DNA of 19,624 bases from JBDSLU01 sp039916225 (GCA_039916225.1 JBDSLU010000418.1:1-19624); one strand, 5' to 3'. Positions 6,990 to 15,451 are shown, counted from the first letter of the stretch. The notes: generated from the letters alone by a model not told the origin. Translations and numbers: made by a program.

Positions 6990-8776
6990 GGCAGGCTCGG
7001 GGACACATGCGGCGCGGCCGCGACGGGGGTTGCGCTGGTCGACGCCGCCCCGTTGTCGAACATCTGAAGCGAGTAGAGGCGGGCGTAGACGCCGTTCGGC
7101 CGGGCGAGCAACTCGTCGTGACGGCCCACTTCGCGCACGGCGCCGCGCTCGAGCACGATGATCGCATCGGCGCGCCTGACCGTCGAGAGACGGTGCGCGA
7201 TGACGAACGAGGTGCGGTTCTCCATCAGGCGCAGCAGCGCGTCCTGGACCAGGTGCTCGGACTCGGCATCCAGCGACGACGTCGCCTCGTCGAGCACGAG
7301 GATCGGCGGATCCTTCAGCAGCGCCCGCGCGATTGCCAGGCGCTGCCGCTGGCCGCCCGACAGGCGCTGGCCGCGCTCACCGATCCGCGTCTCGTAGCCC
7401 TCGGGCAGCGTCGAGACGAACTCGTGCGCGTGCGCGGCGCGGGCCGCCGCCTCGATTCGCTCCTTCGCGGCACCGGGCGTGCCATAGGCGATGTTGGCGG
7501 CGACGGTATCGTCGAACAGCACGGTGTCCTGCGTGACCATGCCGATCTGGGCCCGCAGCGAGGCAATCGTGACGTCGCGGATGTCGACCCCGTCGACCAG
7601 GATGGCCCCGCCGGTGACGTCGTAGAAGCGAGGAATGAGGTTGACCAGCGTCGTCTTGCCGGCGCCGCTCAGGCCGACGATCGCCACCACGCGGCCGACC
7701 GGGACGTCGAAGGTCACGTCGCGCAGGATCTTGCGATGGTCGCGATCCTCGTACTGGAAGGTGACGTTGCGGAACGACACGCCCTGGGTCAGCGGCGGCA
7801 GCGTCCCGGCGCCGGGCCGCTCCTTGACCTCGGAGTGCGTGTCGAGCATCTCGAAGATGCGGCCGGCGGCGGCGATCGCCTGCTGCAGGTTGGCGTTGAC
7901 ACGACTGAGCTTCTTGGCCGGCCCGTAGCACAGGAAGAGCGCGGCGATGAACGACGTGAACTCGCCGGTCGTGAGCCGTCCGTGCGCGATCTCGTTGCTG
8001 CCGTACCAGAGCGCACCGGCCATCGCCAGGCCACCGAGGAACTCCATCACCGGCGGCAGGGACGACAGCGCGCTCGTCACCTTCATGTTGGTGCGGTAGA
8101 GCGCGTCCGAGGCCCGGGCGAAGCGCGAGGCCTCCTGCCCTTCGGTCCCGAACGCCTTGACGATCCGGTGACCGGAGAACGCTTCAGTGGCCACATGCGA
8201 CAGCGTCTCGAGGTGTTCCTGGCTGCGCTTGGTCGTGCGCCGCACCTTCTGGCCGAGGCGCACCAGCGGGTAGACGATCACGGGCGCGCTGGTGAGGCAC
8301 ACCAGGGCCAGCCGGGCGTCGTAGTAGAACAGCAGACCCAGGTAGCCGATCAGCGCCAGGCCTTCGCGCAGCAGGTCGCCGATCGTCTCGGACACCGACT
8401 GCTGGATCTGCGTGACGTCGCTGGTGACCCGCGACAGCAGCTGACCGCTGGTACGCCGCGAGAAGAACGCCGCCGACTGGCCAAGAATGTGGGCGAAGAG
8501 CTGATTGCGGACGTCGCGGACGACGCGCTGGCCGACGTCCGTCATCCAGTAGGCGGACAGATAGGCGCCGACGCCCTTGACCAGGTAGACGATCACCAGG
8601 ACCGTCATCACCTCGTAGACGCGATCCTGGCGGACCAGGACGTCGTCGACGATGTCCTTGATCAGTTTGGCGAGGAAGAAGGTGGCGGCGCCGTAGGCGA
8701 TCATCGCGGCGAACGCCGCCGCGAGCCGGCCCCGGTAGGGCCGCGTGTACCCCAGCAGCCGCCGGAACTCGTTCAC
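6986..8776 (-). CDS. MsbA-like ABC exporter (fused membrane and ATPase domains)
   Basis: A half-size ABC exporter of the lipid-exporter (MsbA) type, expected to act as a homodimer in the inner membrane and flip lipid A-core or another lipid or glycolipid. The N-terminal half (about residues 1-310) holds the hydrophobic six-helix membrane domain. The C-terminal half is a complete ATPase: Walker A GLSGAGKTT, signature LSGGQRQR, Walker B ILVLDEATSSLD and H-loop IAHRLST. The start is GTG at 8776, overlapping the galE TGA by 4 bp (GTGA); this gives 596 residues with the expected N-terminus (MNEFRRLLGYTRPY). An open frame continues 19 codons further upstream into galE but is not needed. The last 20 or so residues are Ala/Ser/Pro-rich. 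A polysaccharide or other lipid substrate is possible given the sugar-nucleotide genes in front. Confidence 0.9.
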   Translation of the reverse strand: MNEFRRLLGYTRPYRGRLAAAFAAMIAYGAATFFLAKLIKDIVDDVLVRQDRVYEVMTVLVIVYLVKGVGAYLSAYWMTDVGQRVVRDVRNQLFAHILGQSAAFFSRRTSGQLLSRVTSDVTQIQQSVSETIGDLLREGLALIGYLGLLFYYDARLALVCLTSAPVIVYPLVRLGQKVRRTTKRSQEHLETLSHVATEAFSGHRIVKAFGTEGQEASRFARASDALYRTNMKVTSALSSLPPVMEFLGGLAMAGALWYGSNEIAHGRLTTGEFTSFIAALFLCYGPAKKLSRVNANLQQAIAAAGRIFEMLDTHSEVKERPGAGTLPPLTQGVSFRNVTFQYEDRDHRKILRDVTFDVPVGRVVAIVGLSGAGKTTLVNLIPRFYDVTGGAILVDGVDIRDVTIASLRAQIGMVTQDTVLFDDTVAANIAYGTPGAAKERIEAAARAAHAHEFVSTLPEGYETRIGERGQRLSGGQRQRLAIARALLKDPPILVLDEATSSLDAESEHLVQDALLRLMENRTSFVIAHRLSTVRRADAIIVLERGAVREVGRHDELLARPNGVYARLYSLQMFDNGAASTSATPVAAAPHVSPSLP

Positions 8777-9813
8777 GCCCCCGACCTGCCGGTCGCGCCG
8801 CTGGCGTAGCCTCCAGGGTGACGACGCCGCCACTGCCAGGCCGTGTCGACGATGGTCCGGAGATCGAGGTAGGACGGCGCCCAGCCGAAGTCGCGCCGGA
8901 TGCGATCCGCCAAGGCGTAGAGCACGGCCGGATCGCCCGGCCGCCGCGGCCCCATCGTGTGCGGCACGGGGCGGCCGGCGACGGCTTCCACCGCCTGCAG
9001 CACCTCGCGCACCGAGAACGGCCGGCCGATGCCGAGGTTGTAGGCGCGCGACGTGCCGCCGCCTTGCAGGTGCCCGAGCGCCAGCAGGTGCGCGTCGGCG
9101 AGATCGATGACGTGGACGTAGTCGCGCAGGCAGGTGCCGTCCGGCGTGGCGTAGTCGTCGCCGAAGATCGACAGGGGCTCGGCGCCGAGGATGGCGTCGA
9201 TGGCCCGCGGGATCAGGTGCACTTCGGGGTCGTGATCCTCGCCCAGGATCCCGTCCGGGTCGGCGCCGGCGGCGTTGAAGTAGCGCAGCACCACCGAGCG
9301 GATGCCGTAGGCGCGCTCGAAGTGCGGCAGCGCCCGCTCGATCGCCAGCTTGGTCTCGCCGTAGGTGTTGATCGGCCGCTGCGGGTGGTCCTCGTCGATC
9401 GGGACCCGCTCGGGCTCGCCGAAGGTGGCGGCCGTCGACGAGAAGATGAAGGCCGGCACCTTCGCCGCGGCCATCGCTCCGAGCACGGCCAGGGCGCCGC
9501 CGACGTTGTTGTCGTAATAGTCGATCGGCCGGCTCACCGACTCGCCGACCAGCAGCCAGGCGGCGAAGTGCATCACCGCCTCGATCCGGTGCGTGATCAG
9601 CGCCTCGCGGACCGCCGCGCCGTCCCGGATGTCGCCCTGGATCAGGCGGATGGGCGTCCGCCCCGGTGCCGCCGCGTTGAGGCGGTCGATCGCTTCGGCG
9701 TGGCCCTGGCGCAGGTTGTCGTAGACGACGACCTCGTGCCCCGCCGCGGCCAGCGCGCGGACCGCGAAGCTGCCGATGAAGCCGGCACCGCCGGCGACCA
9801 GGATGCGCCCCAC
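8773..9813 (-). CDS. galE: UDP-glucose 4-epimerase
   Basis: Interconverts UDP-glucose and UDP-galactose using tightly bound NAD. The 346-residue extended short-chain dehydrogenase has the GxxGxxG NAD loop (GGAGFIG, 8-14), the catalytic serine region SSTAATFGEP (125-134) and the YxxxK pair Tyr151/Lys155 in YGETK. The LRDYVHVIDLADAH and YNLGIGRPFSVREV segments are typical of GalE. The start is GTG at 9813, 1 bp after the ugd stop codon; no ribosome site stands out, so coupling to ugd is likely. It may also accept UDP-N-acetyl sugars, as some GalE proteins do; this cannot be decided here. Confidence 0.93.
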   Translation of the reverse strand: MGRILVAGGAGFIGSFAVRALAAAGHEVVVYDNLRQGHAEAIDRLNAAAPGRTPIRLIQGDIRDGAAVREALITHRIEAVMHFAAWLLVGESVSRPIDYYDNNVGGALAVLGAMAAAKVPAFIFSSTAATFGEPERVPIDEDHPQRPINTYGETKLAIERALPHFERAYGIRSVVLRYFNAAGADPDGILGEDHDPEVHLIPRAIDAILGAEPLSIFGDDYATPDGTCLRDYVHVIDLADAHLLALGHLQGGGTSRAYNLGIGRPFSVREVLQAVEAVAGRPVPHTMGPRRPGDPAVLYALADRIRRDFGWAPSYLDLRTIVDTAWQWRRRHPGGYASGATGRSGA

Positions 9814-9814
9814 G

Positions 9815-11110
9815 CTAGCGTCCGATCGAGAAGTAGGTGAACCCGTGCGCCTTCATCTGCTGGGGATTGTAGATGTTGCGGCCGTCGAAGATGACCGGCG
9901 CCTTCATCAGCTTCTTGATGCGCGCGAAGTCGGGCTCGCGGAACTCGTTCCACTCGGTGACGAGCGCCAGCGCGTCGGCGCCGACGAGCGCCTCGTAGCT
10001 CTTCCGGGCGTAGGTGATCTGCGACCCGAAGAGCTTCTTGGCGACGTCCGTCGCTTCGGGATCGTAGGCCTGGACCTTGGCCCCCTGCTTGACCAGCTCG
10101 CTGATGATGGTGATGGCCGGGGCCTCGCGCATGTCGTCGGTGCGCGGCTTGAACGCCAGCCCCCACAAACCAATCGTCTTGCCCTTGAGCGAGCCGAAGT
10201 GCCGCTGCATCTTGGTGACGAGCAGATGCTTCTGCGAGGCGTTGACCTGCTCGACCGCTTCCAGGATCTTGAAGGTGTAGCCCTTGTCCTTGGAGAACTT
10301 AAGGATCGCCTTGACGTCCTTGGGGAAGCAGCTGCCGCCGTAGCCGCAGCCCGGGAACAGGAAGGCGGCGCCGATGCGCTTGTCGGAGGCGACGGCGCGG
10401 CGCACTTCGTCGACGTTGGCGCCGTACTGCTCGCAGACGTGCGCCACTTCGTTCATGAACGAGATGCGGGTCGCCAGCATGGCGTTCGCGGCGTACTTGC
10501 ACAGCTCGGCGCTCGAGCAGTCCATCACCATGATCGGCGCGCCGGTCCTGGTGAACGGCGCATACAGCTCGCGCATCACTTCGGCGCCGCGCGGATCGTC
10601 CGCCCCGATGACGACGCGATCGGGCCGCAGGAAGTCGTCGACCGCGGCACCCTGCTTGAGGAACTCGGGGTTGCTGACGACGCTGAAGGGATGGGTGGTC
10701 TCGCGGCGGACCGCCTCGCGCACCTTCTCCGCCGTGCCGACGGGGACGGTGCTCTTGTCGACGATGACCTTGTAGCCGTTCATGGCGCGGGCGACGTCAC
10801 GGGCGACGCCCAGGACATGCTGCAGGTCGGCCGAGCCGTCTTCCGCTTCCGGCGTGCCGACAGCGATGAAGATGACCTGCGACGCGCGGACGGCGCGGGG
10901 CAGCGTCGTCGTGAACGTCAGGCGGCCTTCCTGCCGGTTGCGCGTGACCAGCTCCTCGAGGCCCGGCTCATAGATGGGGATCTTCCCCTTCTGCAACGCC
11001 CTGACCTTCGCCGCGTCCTTGTCGACGCAGACGACCGAGTTGCCGTTCTCCGCGAAGCAGGCCCCGACGACGAGGCCGACGTAACCCGTTCCCACCACTG
11101 CGATGTTCAT
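9815..11110 (-). CDS. ugd: UDP-glucose 6-dehydrogenase
   Basis: Oxidises UDP-glucose to UDP-glucuronate with two NAD, giving the precursor for glucuronate- and xylose-containing polysaccharides. The 431-residue product has the N-terminal Rossmann motif VGTGYVG (6-12), the conserved GKIPIYEPGLEEL segment, the active-site Lys205/Asn209 in AELCKYAANAML, and the catalytic Cys261 in GCGYGGSCFPKDV. The C-terminal UDP-binding domain includes GLAFKPRTDDMREAPA. Length is typical of the TuaD/BceC-type enzyme. It is the first gene of the minus-strand block, with a promoter candidate 50-80 bp upstream. An AGGAG lies about 15 nt before the ATG, rather far for a Shine-Dalgarno. Its product is the substrate of the decarboxylase at 18079. 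Confidence 0.96.
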   Translation of the reverse strand: MNIAVVGTGYVGLVVGACFAENGNSVVCVDKDAAKVRALQKGKIPIYEPGLEELVTRNRQEGRLTFTTTLPRAVRASQVIFIAVGTPEAEDGSADLQHVLGVARDVARAMNGYKVIVDKSTVPVGTAEKVREAVRRETTHPFSVVSNPEFLKQGAAVDDFLRPDRVVIGADDPRGAEVMRELYAPFTRTGAPIMVMDCSSAELCKYAANAMLATRISFMNEVAHVCEQYGANVDEVRRAVASDKRIGAAFLFPGCGYGGSCFPKDVKAILKFSKDKGYTFKILEAVEQVNASQKHLLVTKMQRHFGSLKGKTIGLWGLAFKPRTDDMREAPAITIISELVKQGAKVQAYDPEATDVAKKLFGSQITYARKSYEALVGADALALVTEWNEFREPDFARIKKLMKAPVIFDGRNIYNPQQMKAHGFTYFSIGR

Positions 11111-11139
11111 GATCTCGGCGCGTGCTCCTGCCGGGGCCT

Positions 11140-11161
11140 ACCGTTCCCCGCTCCAAACGGT
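11140..11161. promoter_or_regulatory. Inverted repeat at predicted ugd transcription start
   Basis: ACCGTT (11140-11145) and AACGGT (11156-11161) form a perfect 6-bp inverted repeat with a 10-bp spacer. It lies just downstream of the predicted ugd -10 box, around the expected start of transcription. That is a plausible place for a repressor operator or for a hairpin at the mRNA 5' end. The arms are short, so chance is possible. Confidence 0.3.
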
Positions 11162-11163
11162 TC

Positions 11164-11193
11164 ACGGTACCATCGCCGAGCGGATGAGGTCAA
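11164..11193 (-). promoter_or_regulatory. Candidate sigma-70-type promoter for the ugd-led operon
   Basis: Read on the minus strand, TTGACC (11193-11188) is followed after 18 bp by TACCGT (11169-11164), and the -10 carries an extended TG (11172-11171). Transcription would begin near 11157, leaving a leader of about 45 nt before the ugd ATG at 11110. An 11-bp palindrome, CCACTGAGTGG (11195-11205), lies right behind the -35 and could be an operator. This is the only good promoter-like match I saw for the minus-strand block. Confidence 0.45.
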
Positions 11194-11263
11194 TCCACTG
11201 AGTGGCAAGGGTTTGCACACGCCGGGGCGGTGTTTCCAGGGGCGTGGCGGGGCTCCGCGGCCG

Positions 11264-11272
11264 TGCTAACCT
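11264..11272 (+). promoter_or_regulatory. Candidate extended -10 for the glycosyltransferase operon
   Basis: TGCTAACCT is an extended -10-like hexamer (TG-n-TAACCT) ending 10 bp before the GTG start at 11283. No clear -35 is present at the right distance. If used, the transcript would start within a few bases of the start codon and be essentially leaderless, which fits the absence of a Shine-Dalgarno there. Weak evidence. Confidence 0.25.
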
Positions 11273-11282
11273 CGCGCCGATC

Positions 11283-12413
11283 GTGCGCATTCTGCTCGAC
11301 TACCGCCCGGCACTGGTGACCCGGACAGGCGTCGGGGAGTACGTCCACCGGATGGCCGAGGCGCTGGTCAGGGTGTCGGCCGGCCGCGACGCGATTACCC
11401 TCTTCGCCAGCTCCTGGAAAGATCGCCTCCGCGCCGAGGCGGTGCCCGGCGCCGCAGTCGCCGACTCCCGGCTCCCAGCCCGGCTGTTGACCTCCCTCTG
11501 GCAACGGCCCGGCTGGCCGCCGATCGAGCGGCTCGCCGCCGGTCCCTGGGACATCGTGCAGTCCTCTCAGCCGACGCTCGTGCCCTCGGTCACCGGGGTC
11601 CGCCTGACGACCGCCTACGACCTCGACTTCCTCAACCATCCGGAACGAACCCAAGCCGAGTTCACCGGCCGGTATGCCGCGCTCGCCCGCCGCCATGCTC
11701 ACGAGACGGATCACATCATCGCCATTTCGGCCTACACGGCCGGCGAAGTCGAGGCCCGGCTGGGCGTCCCTCGGAACCGGATCACCGTGTGCAGGCCCGG
11801 GCGGCCGGCGTGGCCGGTCCGGATGGCTCCCCCGGCGGCCTCGGTCGCCTATCTGCTCTTCGTCGGCACGCTCGAACCGCGGAAGAACGTCGCTGGCCTT
11901 CTCGAGGCCTACGGCCGCCTGATCGCGCGCAACCCGCAGGCGCCACCCCTCGTGCTGGCCGGGCGGGTGGTGCCCGAATCGGCCGCCGTGCTGGAGAAGC
12001 TGAACCAACATCCCTTCGCCGGCCGCGTCCAGCATCGCGGCTACATCCCGGACGAGGATCGCCCCGCCCTCTACGCCGGGGCGACCGCGCTGATCCTGCC
12101 GTCGTTCTTCGAGGGCTTCGGCCTGCCGGTGCTCGAAGCGATGACGGTCGGCGTGCCGGTCATCGCCTCGGACCGCGGGGCGCTCCCCGAAGTGCTCGGC
12201 GACGCCGGCCTGCTCGTCTCGCCCGACGACCCCGAGGAACTGGCTGCGGCGATGCACCGCGTGTCGACCGACGCGCGGCTGGCGGGCACGCTCGGCGCCC
12301 GCGGCGCCCGGCGATCCCTGATCTTCGACTGGCTGGCGTCGGCGACGACGCTGCGCGAAATCTACGAGGCGCTGACCACGGCGCGCGGGCGAGGCGGCCG
12401 GGCGACCGCATGA
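11283..12413 (+). CDS. Glycosyltransferase family 4 (first of the operon)
   Basis: A retaining GT-B glycosyltransferase, presumably adding a sugar from a nucleotide donor to a growing lipid-linked oligosaccharide at the cytoplasmic face. The N-terminus VRILLDYRPALVTRTGVGEY fits GT4 proteins whose first strand is followed by a TGVG loop. The C-terminal donor-binding domain has GTLEPRKN and the E-x7-E region FEGFGLPVLEAM (about 275-287), followed by GVPVIASDRGALPEV. The GTG at 11283 was chosen because homologous N-terminal residues begin there; this gives 376 residues. An open frame to 11202 adds 27 residues of unlikely composition. There is no Shine-Dalgarno before this GTG. The stop overlaps the next start by 4 bp (ATGA). 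Donor and acceptor are not predictable. Confidence 0.88.
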   Translation: MRILLDYRPALVTRTGVGEYVHRMAEALVRVSAGRDAITLFASSWKDRLRAEAVPGAAVADSRLPARLLTSLWQRPGWPPIERLAAGPWDIVQSSQPTLVPSVTGVRLTTAYDLDFLNHPERTQAEFTGRYAALARRHAHETDHIIAISAYTAGEVEARLGVPRNRITVCRPGRPAWPVRMAPPAASVAYLLFVGTLEPRKNVAGLLEAYGRLIARNPQAPPLVLAGRVVPESAAVLEKLNQHPFAGRVQHRGYIPDEDRPALYAGATALILPSFFEGFGLPVLEAMTVGVPVIASDRGALPEVLGDAGLLVSPDDPEELAAAMHRVSTDARLAGTLGARGARRSLIFDWLASATTLREIYEALTTARGRGGRATA

Positions 12414-13510
12414 GGATCGCCGTCGATGGGCGCGAGCTGGCGCCGCACCCGACCGGGGTCGGGCGCTACCTGCTCGAGATCCTGCAGGCGTGGGCGCAGG
12501 ATCCCGACGCCGGCGACTGCGACGTCACCGTCTGGGCGCCGACGGATCTCGATCTGTCGTCGCCGCGGCTCGTCGGCCCGGGCGCGCGGATCCAGGCGCG
12601 CGTGCTGCCCGGCGCGCGCGGTACGGTGTGGGAGCAACTCCGGCTGCCGTTGGCCCTGCTGCGCGAGACCGACGTGCTCTACGCGCCCGCCTACTCGGCA
12701 CCGGTCTTCGCCCCAGCGCCGACCGTCGTGACCGTGCACGACGTCTCGTTCTGCGCGCACCCCGAATGGTTCGGGCCACGCGAAGGGGCCCGCCGGCGCT
12801 GGACCTGTCGGCTGTCGGCCGCCAACGCCGCCACCGTGCTCACGGTGTCGGCTTTTTCGAAAACCGAGATCGTGCGCTGGCTGGGCGTGCCGCCGAACCG
12901 GGTCGTCGTCACGCCGCTCGGCGTCAGCACGCGGGTCCGCCCGCCCGCGGCCGTCGACCGCGAGCACGCCGCGCCACTGGTGCTGTTCGTCGGCTCGCAG
13001 CTCAATCGCCGCCATGTCCCCGACCTCGTCCGCGCTTTCGCGCCGCTGGTCGCGCGCGAGGCGCGGGCCCGCCTCGTCCTCGTCGGCGACAACCGCAGCC
13101 ACCCGCCCGAGGATGCCCGGGCCGTGGCGCGCGACCTCGGCATCGCCGCCGCGGTCGACACGCGGCCGTGGATCGCCGACGCCGAACTGGCCGCGCTCTA
13201 CGGGGCGGCGACGGCCTTCGCGTGGCTGTCGACCTACGAGGGCTTCGGGCTGCCGCCGCTCGAGGCGATGGCTGCGGGCGTGCCGGTCGTCGCCTACGAC
13301 ACGGCGGTGGCGCGCGAAGTCTACGGGACCGCAGCGACGCTGGTGCCGGTCGGGCACGTCGAGGCGGTGACCGCGGCCCTCGTCGACCTCGGCACCGATC
13401 CCGTGCGCCGCGCCGCGGCCCGGCAGGCCGGGCTGGAGCACGTCACGCGGTTCGACTGGGCGCGGACGGGACGCGCGACGTTGGCCGCGCTGCGGGGGGC
13501 GGCGCGGTGA
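12410..13510 (+). CDS. Glycosyltransferase family 4 (second)
   Basis: A 366-residue GT-B fold glycosyltransferase resembling its upstream neighbour. It starts MRIAVDGRELAPHPTGVGRY and has the donor-site region STYEGFGLPPLEAMAAGVPV (about 273-292). The acceptor domain contains TVHDVSFCAHPEWF and TVSAFSKTEI, typical of mannosyl/rhamnosyl/glucosyl GT4 enzymes. The ATG overlaps the preceding stop (ATGA), and its own TGA overlaps the GTG of the next gene (GTGA), so it is translationally coupled on both sides. The usual RKN lysine segment after the FVGS strand reads LNRRH here, a mild deviation in the donor-phosphate region. Sugar specificity unknown. Confidence 0.9.
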   Translation: MRIAVDGRELAPHPTGVGRYLLEILQAWAQDPDAGDCDVTVWAPTDLDLSSPRLVGPGARIQARVLPGARGTVWEQLRLPLALLRETDVLYAPAYSAPVFAPAPTVVTVHDVSFCAHPEWFGPREGARRRWTCRLSAANAATVLTVSAFSKTEIVRWLGVPPNRVVVTPLGVSTRVRPPAAVDREHAAPLVLFVGSQLNRRHVPDLVRAFAPLVAREARARLVLVGDNRSHPPEDARAVARDLGIAAAVDTRPWIADAELAALYGAATAFAWLSTYEGFGLPPLEAMAAGVPVVAYDTAVAREVYGTAATLVPVGHVEAVTAALVDLGTDPVRRAAARQAGLEHVTRFDWARTGRATLAALRGAAR

Positions 13511-14313
13511 GCGCGCTGACCATCGTCATCGTCAGCTTCAACGCGCGCGAGGATCTGGCGCGCTGTCTCGGCAGCCTCCGCGACGCGCCGCCGGCGATCG
13601 CCCACGAGATCGTGGTCGTCGACAACGCGTCGTCGGACGGCAGCGCCGAGACGGCGTCTGCCTACCCCGGCGTCCGTCTCATCGCGCTCCCGGAGAATCG
13701 CGGCTTCGCCGCCGCCAACAACGTCGGCATCCGCGCCACGTCCGGCGACCTGATCCTGCTGCTGAACAGCGACACGATCGTGCCGTCCGGCGCCATCGAC
13801 GGGCTCGTCCGGGAGCTCGACAAGTACGGTTTCGTCGCCGCGGCGGGTCCCCGCCTCGTCGACGCCGATGGTCAGCCCGAACTCTCGTTGGGAGAGATGG
13901 TGGCGCCGTTGGCGGAATGGCGGCAGAAGCGCCTGCTCGAGGCGGCCGCGCGGGGCGAACGCCGCGCGCTCGCAGAGATCGACTTCCGCACCAGCTGGGG
14001 GTGCCGCCCGCACTGGGTCAGCGGCGCGTGCCTGTTGGTGAAGCGCGCCGAAGCCGAGGCGGTCGGGCTCCTCGACGAGCGCTACTTCATGTACCTGGAG
14101 GACGTCGACTTCTGTGCCGCGCTCCGCGCGAGCGGGCAGCAGATCCTGTTCGCCCCCGAGGTCACGGTCACCCATCTCCGCGGCCGATCGCGGCAGAGCG
14201 CGCCCGCCGCGACGACCCGGCACTACCGCGACAGCCACCGCGCGTTCTACGCCAAACACCATCCGGCGTGGGCGCCTTTGCTCGAGCTGTACTTGCGGCT
14301 CAAGGGCGCCTGA
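13507..14313 (+). CDS. Glycosyltransferase family 2 (WbbL/rhamnosyltransferase-like)
   Basis: An inverting GT-A fold transferase of 268 residues. Visible motifs are IVIVSFNAREDL at the N-terminus, VVVDNASSDGS, NRGFAAANNVGI, the metal-binding LLLNSDT (about residue 85), WVSGACLLVKR, and DERYFMYLEDVDFCAALRAS near the C-terminus. That last block is characteristic of the WbbL-like subgroup, many of whose members transfer rhamnose; specificity here is not shown. The GTG at 13507 overlaps the previous TGA (GTGA) and follows a G-rich stretch. A longer frame running back to 12490 is an out-of-frame artefact across the upstream gene. No membrane segment is evident, so it probably acts at the cytoplasmic face. 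Confidence 0.9.
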   Translation: MSALTIVIVSFNAREDLARCLGSLRDAPPAIAHEIVVVDNASSDGSAETASAYPGVRLIALPENRGFAAANNVGIRATSGDLILLLNSDTIVPSGAIDGLVRELDKYGFVAAAGPRLVDADGQPELSLGEMVAPLAEWRQKRLLEAAARGERRALAEIDFRTSWGCRPHWVSGACLLVKRAEAEAVGLLDERYFMYLEDVDFCAALRASGQQILFAPEVTVTHLRGRSRQSAPAATTRHYRDSHRAFYAKHHPAWAPLLELYLRLKGA

Positions 14314-14317
14314 TACC

Positions 14318-15451
14318 ATGCCGGGCGACGTCATGCGGATCGGCATCGATGGGCGCAAGCTGCACGACTTCGGCATCGGGACCTACCTCCAGAACCTGCT
14401 GAAGGAACTGGTCCGGCTCGACGACGACGCCGAGTACGTCGTGCTCTGCCGCGCCGCCGACCTCGCCTGGCTGACCAGCCTGGGGCCGCGCATCCGCCCG
14501 ATCGTCACCGGCGCCGGCAACTACACGCTGCGCGAACAGATCGAGGTGCCGTGGAGGCTCTGGCGGGCTGGCGTGCAGCTGTTCCACAGCCCGCACTACG
14601 TGCTCCCGCTGCTGGTGCCGTGCCCCGCCGTCGTGACGATCCACGACTGCATCCACCTGATGTTCCCGCAGTACCTGCCGAACCGCCTGGCGATCTTCTA
14701 CGCGCGGTTCTTCATGTGGTGGGCGACGCATCGGGCTCGCAGCGTGCTGACGGTGTCCGAGGCCTCCAAGCGGGACATCCTCCGCTTCTGCCGCATCCCG
14801 GCCGAGAAGGTGACGGTCGTCTACAACGCCATCGACGACCGGTTCCGCGAGCCGCCGCCGGTAGACGAGGTCGAGCGCATCCGGGAGCGCTTCCAACTGC
14901 ACGGTCCGTTCGTCCTCTACGTCGGCAACGTCAAGCCGCACAAGAATCTGGAACGCCTGATCGAGGCGATCCATCACCTGCACGAGAACGGCTACGACTC
15001 GCTCAAGCTGCTCGTCATCGGCAGCGACATCTCGAAGTACGCCGAACTGCGCCGCGCCATCCACACCTACAACCTGCACCGGCACGTCCGCTTCCTCGGG
15101 TTCGTGCCCGACCGGACGCTGCATGCGCTCTATCGCCTGGCGTCCGTGTTCGCCTTCCCGTCGCTCTACGAAGGCTTCGGCCTGCCGCCGCTCGAAGCGA
15201 TGGCCTGCGGCGCGCCCGTCGTCACGTCCAATACGTCGTCGCTGCCGGAGGTCGTCGGTGAAGCCGCCATCCTGGTCGACCCGACCGATTCGCGGGCGAT
15301 TGCCGAAGGCCTGGCGCACGTGCTGGCCGACCCTCTGCTGCGCGCCGAACTGCAACGCCTCGGCATCGCCCATGCCCGGACGTTCTCGTGGGTCGAGGCG
15401 GCGCGGACCGTCCGGGCGATTTACGACGGCGTGCTCGAGGCCGGTCGATGA
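14318..15451 (+). CDS. Glycosyltransferase family 4 (third)
   Basis: A GT-B fold glycosyltransferase with core N-terminus MRIGIDGRKLHDFGIGTYLQ, a middle segment HSPHYVLPLLVPCPAVVTIH, the donor-domain start VGNVKPHKNLERLIEA, and the E-x7-E region LYEGFGLPPLEAMACGAPVV (about 281-300). The outer ATG at 14318 gives 377 residues. A second ATG at 14333, five codons in, aligns better with the N-terminus of the gene at 12410 and could be the true start; neither has a strong ribosome site (AGGG lies 11 nt before 14318). It begins 4 bp after the GT2 stop and its own stop overlaps the next ATG. No defects are seen and the donor is unknown. Confidence 0.9.
   Translation: MPGDVMRIGIDGRKLHDFGIGTYLQNLLKELVRLDDDAEYVVLCRAADLAWLTSLGPRIRPIVTGAGNYTLREQIEVPWRLWRAGVQLFHSPHYVLPLLVPCPAVVTIHDCIHLMFPQYLPNRLAIFYARFFMWWATHRARSVLTVSEASKRDILRFCRIPAEKVTVVYNAIDDRFREPPPVDEVERIRERFQLHGPFVLYVGNVKPHKNLERLIEAIHHLHENGYDSLKLLVIGSDISKYAELRRAIHTYNLHRHVRFLGFVPDRTLHALYRLASVFAFPSLYEGFGLPPLEAMACGAPVVTSNTSSLPEVVGEAAILVDPTDSRAIAEGLAHVLADPLLRAELQRLGIAHARTFSWVEAARTVRAIYDGVLEAGR

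Noticed and set aside
12490..14313. 607-codon version of the GT2 gene
   Set aside because: Everything before 13507 is an Arg-rich out-of-frame reading of the upstream GT4; the GT2 fold begins right after the coupled GTG.
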